Assembly: GCA_030146385.1 (NCBI GenBank)
Contig: JASLBX010000189.1
Span: 1 to 5,597 of the forward strand
Direction: 5' to 3'
Source: Jiangellaceae bacterium
GTDB taxonomy: Bacteria; Actinomycetota; Actinomycetes; Jiangellales; Jiangellaceae
DNA: 5,597 nucleotides
Below are positions 1-5,035 of this stretch, in pieces. Numbering within the stretch: the first letter of the stretch is position 1; every line of letters begins with the position of its first letter. A program made the position numbers and the translations under genes. Below the pieces are notes generated by a model. It worked only from the letters and a program-made list of their open reading frames with translations, was not told where the DNA came from and ran no database searches.

Positions 1-84
1 GTCGGCCTCCCTCTTCTTTGGCCCGCCCGGTAGCAGACCCCGGGCCCGACTCCTCGACCGATCCGACCCCTAGGATGCGATCCC
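1..84 (+). other. Upstream non-coding region before the ATPase gene
   Basis: No convincing gene end or start is visible here. The three forward frames are short; the frame of the downstream gene is closed by TAG at 31-33, with no start codon between that and 85. A possible 6-bp stem with a 9-nt loop pairs 25-30 with 40-45 (GCCCGG / CCGGGC). It is not followed by a T tract, so I do not call it a terminator. In operons of this family the gene just upstream usually encodes the BMP substrate-binding lipoprotein. If that holds here, it ends before position 1 and this is the spacer. Confidence 0.5.
71..76 (+). promoter_or_regulatory. Possible -10 box (TAGGAT) or weak Shine-Dalgarno for the ATPase gene
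   Basis: TAGGAT fits the actinobacterial -10 consensus TANNNT and lies 8 nt before the ATG at 85. Transcription starting at or just before A85 would give a leaderless or nearly leaderless mRNA, which is common in actinobacteria. The AGGA at 72-75 could instead act as a Shine-Dalgarno with 9-nt spacing. No clear TTGACA-like -35 box lies about 17 nt upstream. The two readings cannot be separated from sequence alone. Confidence 0.3.
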
Positions 85-1689
85 ATGAGACTCGTCCTGC
101 GAGGCATCACCAAGCGCTTCGGAAGCGTGGTGGCCAACGACTCGATCTCCCTCACGGTGGAGCCCGGTGAGATCCACTGCCTCCTCGGCGAGAACGGTGC
201 CGGCAAGTCCACCCTCATGAACGTGCTCTACGGCCTCTACAAGGCCGACGAGGGCGAGATCCTCGTCGACGGCGAGAAGGCGACGTTCCAATCGCCGAAC
301 GACGCGATGGCTGTCGGCATAGGTATGGTGCACCAGCACTTTATGCTCGTGCCGACGTTCACCGTCGCGGAGAACGTGATGCTTGGCGCGGAGGACATCG
401 CGAGCTTCGGGCTGCTGGACATGGAGACGACACGCGTCAAGGTGCGTGAGATCTCCGAGAAGTACAACTTCCACGTCGACCCGGACGCCATTGTCGAGCA
501 CCTCCCGGTGGGAGTGCAGCAGCGCGTCGAGATCATCAAAGCGCTCGTCCGGCACGCGCAGGTACTCATTCTCGACGAGCCCACCGCGGTGCTGACGCCG
601 CAGGAGACCGACGAACTGATCGAGATCATGCGCCAGCTGCGCGAGTCGGGCACGTCCATCGTGTTCATCACGCACAAGCTGCGCGAGGTCCGGGCGATTG
701 CGGACCGAATCACCGTTATCCGGCTCGGCAAGGTCGTGGGCGAGGCGTCGCCGACCGCCTCGGAAACCGAGTTGGCGTCGATGATGGTCGGGCGAGCCGT
801 GAGCCTCACCGTCGATAAAGCACCGGCCCAGCCCGGTGACGCAGTCTTGCGCGTAGACGGCGTGAGCGTCGTTGACGACCGGGACCAGACCGTGGTCGAC
901 GACGTCTCGTTCGAGGTGGCCGCCGGCGAGATCCTGGCCGTGGCAGGTGTCCAGGGCAATGGCCAGACAGAGCTGGTCGAGGCGATCCTCGGGCTGCAGA
1001 CCAACGTCACCGGCTCGATCCGACTGGATGGGCGCGAGCTGGCCGACGTCTCGGTCCGCGAGACGTTGCGGGCGGGCACAGGGTTCATCCCGGAGGACCG
1101 CAAGGCCGACGGGCTGGTCGGCGATTTCACACTGGCCGAGAACCTGATCCTCGACCTTTACGACCGGGAGCCGTTCGCCGGCGGGCTCGGCATGCGGCGC
1201 AGCGTGATCCGCGCGAACGCGAAGCAGCGCCGGGACGAGTTCGACATCCGCGCCGAGAGTATCGACACGGTCGCCGGGACGCTGTCCGGTGGTAACCAGC
1301 AGAAGGTCGTGGTCGCGCGCGAGTTGTCCCGGGACCTGAAGCTGCTGATCGCAGCGCAACCGACGCGCGGCCTGGACGTCGGGTCTATCGAATTCGTCCA
1401 CCGGCGCATGATCGCCGAGCGCGACAAGGGCACGGCCGTGCTGATGGTCTCCACCGAACTGGACGAGGTGAGTGGGTTGGGTGACCGGATCCTCGTGATG
1501 TATCGCGGCAAGGTCGTCGGCATCGTCCCCGGCGACACCGACCGCGACGTACTGGGCCTGATGATGGCCGGGGTCACGTTCGAGGATGCGGCGGTGCAGG
1601 CGGCTGCTCGTCCCACGATCGCCGAGCATCCGGAGGAGCATCCGGGCGAGGTGCTCGGCCAAGCCGATGCTGGAGTATCGGATGAGTGA
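85..1689 (+). CDS. Nucleoside/simple-sugar ABC importer, double ATPase subunit (NupO/YufO-like)
   Basis: 534-residue cytoplasmic ATPase with two nucleotide-binding domains, the length expected of the COG3845 (NupO/YufO) family that powers BMP-type nucleoside uptake. Domain 1 (about 1-240) is complete: Walker A GENGAGKST at 35-43, Q84, signature LPVGVQQ at 140-146, Walker B VLILDEP with D164 and E165, and H197. Domain 2 (about 253-500) is degenerate as usual for the family: the Walker A position reads GVQGNGQTEL (288-297) with no Lys-Ser/Thr, the Walker B end reads AAQP with Ala and Gln for Asp-Glu (424-425), and Thr457 replaces the switch His. Its signature LSGGNQQ (400-406) is intact. One competent and one dead ATP site is therefore expected. 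The tail after about 500 is Ala/Glu/Pro-rich. ATG 85 is the first start after an in-frame TAG at 31-33. The gene overlaps the first permease by 8 nt. Related sugar-type ATPases (RbsA-like) are less likely because two BMP-type permeases and cdd follow. Confidence 0.95.
   Translation: MRLVLRGITKRFGSVVANDSISLTVEPGEIHCLLGENGAGKSTLMNVLYGLYKADEGEILVDGEKATFQSPNDAMAVGIGMVHQHFMLVPTFTVAENVMLGAEDIASFGLLDMETTRVKVREISEKYNFHVDPDAIVEHLPVGVQQRVEIIKALVRHAQVLILDEPTAVLTPQETDELIEIMRQLRESGTSIVFITHKLREVRAIADRITVIRLGKVVGEASPTASETELASMMVGRAVSLTVDKAPAQPGDAVLRVDGVSVVDDRDQTVVDDVSFEVAAGEILAVAGVQGNGQTELVEAILGLQTNVTGSIRLDGRELADVSVRETLRAGTGFIPEDRKADGLVGDFTLAENLILDLYDREPFAGGLGMRRSVIRANAKQRRDEFDIRAESIDTVAGTLSGGNQQKVVVARELSRDLKLLIAAQPTRGLDVGSIEFVHRRMIAERDKGTAVLMVSTELDEVSGLGDRILVMYRGKVVGIVPGDTDRDVLGLMMAGVTFEDAAVQAAARPTIAEHPEEHPGEVLGQADAGVSDE
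1624..1647 (+). repeat. 12-bp tandem repeat in the ATPase C-terminal tail
   Basis: Two adjacent 12-bp units, 1624-1635 and 1636-1647, share their first 10 bases (GAGCATCCGG) and differ in the last two. They encode EHPE and EHPG in the tail, outside both ATPase domains. This looks like a slippage duplication that keeps the frame, in a region of low constraint. Confidence 0.6.
1672..1675 (+). promoter_or_regulatory. Ribosome binding site GGAG for the first permease
   Basis: GGAG lies 6 nt before ATG 1682, inside the 3' end of the ATPase gene. It supports starting the permease at 1682 (MSDVERPG) instead of an upstream in-frame ATG at 1586, which would put an Arg-rich, non-homologous stretch in front of the protein and overlap the ATPase by about 100 nt. 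Confidence 0.65.
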
Positions 1690-2944
1690 CGTCGAGCGTC
1701 CCGGCTCCGGCGCCACGCCCGCCGACGAACTGCTTACCGACCAATTGGGTCGCGCAGGGATCGGGCAGCGCTTCTGGCGCGAGCTGTCGACCGGCAACTG
1801 GCTGGTGACGGTGCTGGCGGTCGTGCTGGCACTTGCCATTGCGGCTGTGCTGATCATCGTGTCGGACCCGCGTGTGCAGGACACGGCCGGCTACTTTTTC
1901 TCCCGCCCCGGCGACACGTTGAGCGCGGCGTGGAACTCGGTGTCCGACGCATACGCCGCGCTGTTCTCCGGCTCGGTCGTCAACTTCTCCGAGTACAGCG
2001 TCGGCCGGGCGTTGCGGCCGTTCGCCAACACGCTGGAGCGCGCCACACCGCTGATCGCAGCCGGCCTTGCGTTCGCCATCGCGTTCCGCGCCGGGTTGTT
2101 CAACATCGGCGTTGAGGGGCAGATCATGCTAGGCGCGACGTTCGCGGCGTTCGTCGGCTTCAGTGTCGACCTGCCGGTCGTGCTGCACTCGACGCTCGCG
2201 GTCATCGCCGGGCTCGTCGGGGGCGCGCTGTGGGGCGGCATCGTCGGTGTGCTCAAAGCCACGACCGGCGCGCACGAGGTGATCGTCACGATCATGCTGA
2301 ACAACGTGGCGCGGCTGCTCCTGCTCTATCTGCTCACGAGGGAATTGTTCCAGCGCGAAGGGCGGCAGGACCCGATCAGCCCGTTCGTGGGCCAGAACGC
2401 CACACTCGGCCAGTTGTTCGGCGGCTCGCGGCTGCACGTCGGCCTGTTCCTGGCGCTGGCCGCCACGGTCGTCGTCGCTTGGCTGCTGAACCGCAGCACG
2501 TTCGGCTTCTCGCTGCGCGCGGTTGGCCTGAACCCGAACGCGGCGACCACCGCCGGCATGTCGGTGGGCAGGACGTACGTGTACGTGTTCCTGCTCGCGG
2601 GCGCACTGGCCGGGCTGGCCGGGGCGTCCGAGGCGCTCGGCACGTTCCGCTTCCTGGAGCCGGGCATCTCCGGCGGGCTGGGCTTCGACGCGATCACGGT
2701 GGCGCTGCTCGGCCGGGCCAAGCCGTGGGGTGTGGTGGCCGCGGCGATCCTGTTCGGGGCGCTGCGCGCCGGAGGTGGTCGCATGCAGGCTGCGACCGGC
2801 ACGCCGATCGACATCGTGCTCGTCGTGCAGGCGCTGATCGTGCTGTTCATCGTGGCACCGGCGCTCGTCCGGGCCATCTTCCGGCTCAAGGAGCCCAAGG
2901 CAGGCCCGGTGGCAGTCGCGACGGCGGGAAGTGAGGCCCGATGA
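1682..2944 (+). CDS. Nucleoside ABC importer permease 1 (NupP/YufP-like, BPD_transp_2 family)
   Basis: 420-residue inner-membrane permease of the PF02653 / COG4603 type, one half of the transmembrane channel. After a soluble N-terminus of about 38 residues there is a first helix at about 40-60. A roughly 60-residue linker follows, then a hydrophobic core from about 120 to 398. Family landmarks are RAGLFNIGVEGQIMLGA at 136-152 (the conserved N-I-G-x-E-G-Q loop), GAHEVIVTIMLNN at 196-208, which fits the coupling loop that contacts the ATPase, and LRAVGLNPNAATTAGM at 278-293. The start at 1682 is chosen because of the GGAG upstream and the ATGAGTGA overlap with the ATPase stop. The end overlaps the second permease by 4 nt. 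The substrate is inferred to be a nucleoside from the family and the cdd neighbour; other small sugar-like ligands cannot be excluded. Confidence 0.93.
   Translation: MSDVERPGSGATPADELLTDQLGRAGIGQRFWRELSTGNWLVTVLAVVLALAIAAVLIIVSDPRVQDTAGYFFSRPGDTLSAAWNSVSDAYAALFSGSVVNFSEYSVGRALRPFANTLERATPLIAAGLAFAIAFRAGLFNIGVEGQIMLGATFAAFVGFSVDLPVVLHSTLAVIAGLVGGALWGGIVGVLKATTGAHEVIVTIMLNNVARLLLLYLLTRELFQREGRQDPISPFVGQNATLGQLFGGSRLHVGLFLALAATVVVAWLLNRSTFGFSLRAVGLNPNAATTAGMSVGRTYVYVFLLAGALAGLAGASEALGTFRFLEPGISGGLGFDAITVALLGRAKPWGVVAAAILFGALRAGGGRMQAATGTPIDIVLVVQALIVLFIVAPALVRAIFRLKEPKAGPVAVATAGSEAR
2926..2936 (+). promoter_or_regulatory. Ribosome binding region for the second permease
   Basis: The purine-rich run GGGAAGTGAGG ends 4 nt before ATG 2941. 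Either GGGAAG (9-nt spacing) or GAGG (4-nt spacing) could pair with 16S rRNA. It lies within the last codons of the first permease, so translation of the two is probably coupled. Confidence 0.5.
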
Positions 2945-4236
2945 GCGTCGACACCGCACCGACTCCGTCCGCACCGCCGGAAGGCGCGACAAGCCCCATC
3001 CGCCGGCGGAGTTGGAAGGCGCCGATCACACTCGGCGTGCTCGGGCTGTTCGCCCTGATCGTCTTCGGCTTCCTCGCGCCGAGCGGTGAGGACAGTACGT
3101 TCCGGGTCTCACGCGCTTCGGACATCGTCCAGCTCGAGCCGATCGCTGTGTCCTCGCAGGTGGCAGGCATAACGCTCGGGGTCCTGTGCTTGGCGCTCGC
3201 CGGCTTTGCCTTCGTGCGTGCCCGGGCCGCGCAGCCCGTGCCGGTGTGGGTGCTGCTGACGTTCGGACTGGCGTTCGTCTTCGCATTCCTCACCTGGACG
3301 GTCGCGGGCAACGCGATTCCGTTGACAAACCTGCTGCAGGGCGCGATCGCGCTGGCGGTTCCGCTCGTATTCGGATCGATGTGCGGGCTGATCGGCGAAC
3401 GCTCCGGTGTGATCAACATCGCGATCGAGGGACAGCTGCTGGCCGGCGCGTTCCTGTCCGGCGTGGTGGCGTCACTGGTCGGCTCGCCGTGGTTCGGGCT
3501 CATCGCCGCGCCGATCGCCGGCATGTTCGTCGCGTGGCTGCTGGCCGTGTTCACGGTGAAGTACTTCGTCAACCAGATCATCGTCGGCGTCGTGCTGAAC
3601 GTGCTGGTCATCGGACTGACGAACTTCCTGTTCAGCCGGGTTCTCGTCCCCAACCGGGAGCAGTGGAACTCCCCGGGTCGTTTCTCCGACATTGCGATCC
3701 CGGGCCTGTCCAACATTCCGATCATCGGTCCCGTGTTGTTCAACCAGAACATCATCGTGTACTCGATGTACGCGACCGTCGCCGTCCTGACGATCGTGCT
3801 GTTCCGGAGCCGGTGGGGGCTGCGCACCCGCGCGGTCGGCGAGCACCCGCAGGCGGCCGACACCGCGGGAATCCCGGTGAACTCGGTCAGGTTCCGTAAC
3901 GTCGTGCTCGCCGGCGCAGTCGCCGGTTTCGGCGGCGCGTTCTACACGATCGGCTCGACGGGTGCGTTCGGCCGGGAGATGACTGCGGGGCAGGGCTTCA
4001 TCGCGCTGGCCGTAATGATCCTTGGCCGGTGGCACCCGATCGGCGCGCTGTTTGCGGCCTTGCTGTTCGGCTTCGTGCTAAACCTGCAGAGTGTGCTGGG
4101 CATCGCGGGGGCCGCACCGTTCCCGGGCCAGTTCATGCTGATGGCTCCGTACATCGTCACGATCATCGCCGTGGCCGGGTTCGCCGGGCGGGTCCGTCCG
4201 CCCGCCGCGTCGGGCACGCCGTACATCAAGTCATGA
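2941..4236 (+). CDS. Nucleoside ABC importer permease 2 (NupQ/YufQ-like, BPD_transp_2 family)
   Basis: 431-residue inner-membrane permease of the PF02653 / COG1079 type, partner of the preceding permease. Conserved landmarks are GERSGVINIAIEGQLLAGA at 152-170, VNQIIVGVVLNVL at 210-222 (probable ATPase coupling loop), LRTRAVGEHPQAADTAGI at 294-311, and ALAVMILGRWHP at 355-366. The conserved core corresponds to about residues 125-420. In front of it lies an extension with three hydrophobic helices at about 28-46, 75-93 and 101-120, after a Pro/Ala/Thr-rich soluble start. Firmicute homologues are about 100 residues shorter and lack most of this extension, so it may be an actinobacterial form. 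The start is fixed by the ATGA overlap with the preceding stop and the purine-rich run upstream. The gene ends in a further ATGA overlap with cdd. Confidence 0.93.
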   Translation: MSVDTAPTPSAPPEGATSPIRRRSWKAPITLGVLGLFALIVFGFLAPSGEDSTFRVSRASDIVQLEPIAVSSQVAGITLGVLCLALAGFAFVRARAAQPVPVWVLLTFGLAFVFAFLTWTVAGNAIPLTNLLQGAIALAVPLVFGSMCGLIGERSGVINIAIEGQLLAGAFLSGVVASLVGSPWFGLIAAPIAGMFVAWLLAVFTVKYFVNQIIVGVVLNVLVIGLTNFLFSRVLVPNREQWNSPGRFSDIAIPGLSNIPIIGPVLFNQNIIVYSMYATVAVLTIVLFRSRWGLRTRAVGEHPQAADTAGIPVNSVRFRNVVLAGAVAGFGGAFYTIGSTGAFGREMTAGQGFIALAVMILGRWHPIGALFAALLFGFVLNLQSVLGIAGAAPFPGQFMLMAPYIVTIIAVAGFAGRVRPPAASGTPYIKS

Positions 4237-4631
4237 GCGATCCGGCGATCGACTGGGACGCGCTGCGCGTCGCCGCCGCCGACGTGTGCGGCCGCGCGTA
4301 CGCGCCGTACTCGTCCTTCCCGGTCGGCGCGGCTGCGCTGGTCGACGACGGCCGGGTGGTGGTCGGCTGCAATGTGGAGAACGCCGCGTACGGCGTCGTG
4401 CTGTGCGCCGAGTGCGGCGTCGTCTCTGCCTTACACGCCGGCGGCGGGGGACGGTTGGTCGCCTTCACCTGCGTCGGGGGCAAAGGGCAGCGGCTGATGC
4501 CGTGCGGCCGGTGCCGCCAGTTGCTGTGGGAACATGGCGGCACGGAATTGCTGATCGACACGCCCCAGGGGATCCTGCCGATGAGCGAGATACTCCCGCA
4601 GGCGTTCGGACCGGAGGACTTGCAGGCATGA
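4233..4631 (+). CDS. cdd: Cytidine deaminase
   Basis: 132-residue zinc enzyme that hydrolyses cytidine and deoxycytidine to uridine and deoxyuridine plus ammonia in the cytoplasm (pyrimidine salvage). Its length matches the small homotetrameric class. The zinc ligands are Cys58 in LCAECG and Cys91 and Cys94 in PCGRCRQ; Glu60 is the proton-shuttling glutamate. The ribose/base-binding elements are YAPYSSFPVGAA (Phe29) and GCNVENAAYG (Asn47, Glu49). The residue after Glu60 is Cys61, where many bacterial enzymes have Arg (CAERT); as I recall, mycobacterial Cdd has the same CAEC sequence, so activity is expected. Start ATG 4233 overlaps the permease stop by 4 nt with no good Shine-Dalgarno, suggesting translational coupling. 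Leu67 is encoded by TTA (4431-4433), the only in-frame TTA in the window. Confidence 0.96.
   Translation: MSDPAIDWDALRVAAADVCGRAYAPYSSFPVGAAALVDDGRVVVGCNVENAAYGVVLCAECGVVSALHAGGGGRLVAFTCVGGKGQRLMPCGRCRQLLWEHGGTELLIDTPQGILPMSEILPQAFGPEDLQA
4613..4618 (+). promoter_or_regulatory. Ribosome binding site GGAGGA for the small membrane protein
   Basis: GGAGGA lies inside the last codons of cdd, 9 nt before ATG 4628. It is the strongest Shine-Dalgarno-like sequence at any gene start in the window and supports both the start and active translation of the unknown membrane protein. Confidence 0.65.
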
Positions 4632-5032
4632 GCGAGCGACGAGAGCTGCCGGTCGGCGCGAAGATGGTGGCCTGGTTTCTGGTCGCCGGAGGCGCACTGT
4701 TCGCGGTGATCGGCACCATCGGGATCTTCAACCAGGTCCGCGCCGAGGCGCTGATGGGCATGCTCATGCTCGCGTTCGGAGTGGCGTACTTCGTGGTCGG
4801 CCGGGGCATGCTGCGCGGCAGCCGGCCGGCCTACCTGGCGGCCGTGGGCCTGCTGGCCGCCTCCGTGGTGCTGGCCATCGTTCGCGCCGTAATCGAAGGC
4901 GACCGGTCGCTGATCAGCCAGGGCTTTGTCCCGGCCGTGGCGCTGTGGGCCCTGCTCAGCTCTGAGCCGCGAGCGTACTTCGCCCGGCCTGTGAGCGGGC
5001 CCAGCGCCCCGAGTACCCCGAACGCCGGCTGA
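4628..5032 (+). CDS. Small four-helix integral membrane protein of unknown function
   Basis: 134 residues; I do not recognise the family. A short charged start (MSERRELPVGAK) precedes four hydrophobic segments at about 13-34, 41-60, 68-87 and 97-111, and a Pro/Ser-rich tail (112-134) ends the protein. Arg and Lys at the N-terminus, and Arg59, Arg63 and Arg66 between helices 2 and 3, suggest both termini and the middle loop are cytoplasmic by the positive-inside rule. There is no signal peptidase site, Cys or obvious catalytic motif. The reading frame is supported by an ATGA overlap with the cdd stop, a GGAGGA site at 4613-4618 and high-GC codon usage like its neighbours. Its place after cdd links it to the nucleoside operon in expression, but not necessarily in function. 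Its role could equally relate to the peptidase that follows. Confidence 0.85.
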   Translation: MSERRELPVGAKMVAWFLVAGGALFAVIGTIGIFNQVRAEALMGMLMLAFGVAYFVVGRGMLRGSRPAYLAAVGLLAASVVLAIVRAVIEGDRSLISQGFVPAVALWALLSSEPRAYFARPVSGPSAPSTPNAG

Positions 5033-5035
5033 GTC

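Noticed and set aside
20..46. GC-rich inverted repeat before the ATPase gene as a terminator of an upstream gene
   Set aside because: Two alternative 6-bp pairings exist (20-25 with 41-46, 25-30 with 40-45), but no T-rich stretch follows, and such repeats are frequent by chance in GC-rich spacers.
1586..1681. Upstream in-frame ATG for the first permease
   Set aside because: It would add 32 Arg-rich residues and overlap the ATPase by about 100 nt. ATG 1682 has GGAG at the right spacing and a compact overlap.
70..1884. 604-residue open frame on the minus strand opposite the ATPase gene
   Set aside because: The plus strand here encodes a clear ABC ATPase with every expected motif. The antisense product is rich in Arg, Asp, His and Val with no recognisable domain, as expected of a high-GC codon shadow.
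2230..2934. Plus-strand alternate frames (also 3186-3899 and 4286 onward before 4628)
   Set aside because: Arg/Gly/Ala-rich translations overlapping recognised genes in another frame. Only the part of the third that begins at 4628 is a real gene.
3322..3327. TTGACA, a perfect -35 hexamer
   Set aside because: It lies inside the second permease coding sequence and no TANNNT-like -10 box follows at 16-18 nt, so chance is the best explanation.
2129..3863. Long minus-strand frames of 287 and 325 residues opposite the permeases
   Set aside because: Low-complexity compositions with no motif, directly opposite well-conserved permease coding sequence; shadows of codon bias.
4982..5000. GCCCG/CGGGC inverted repeat near the end of the membrane-protein gene as a terminator
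   Set aside because: The stem is only 5 bp with a 9-nt loop, is inside coding sequence, and has no T tract. The next gene begins within 40 nt.
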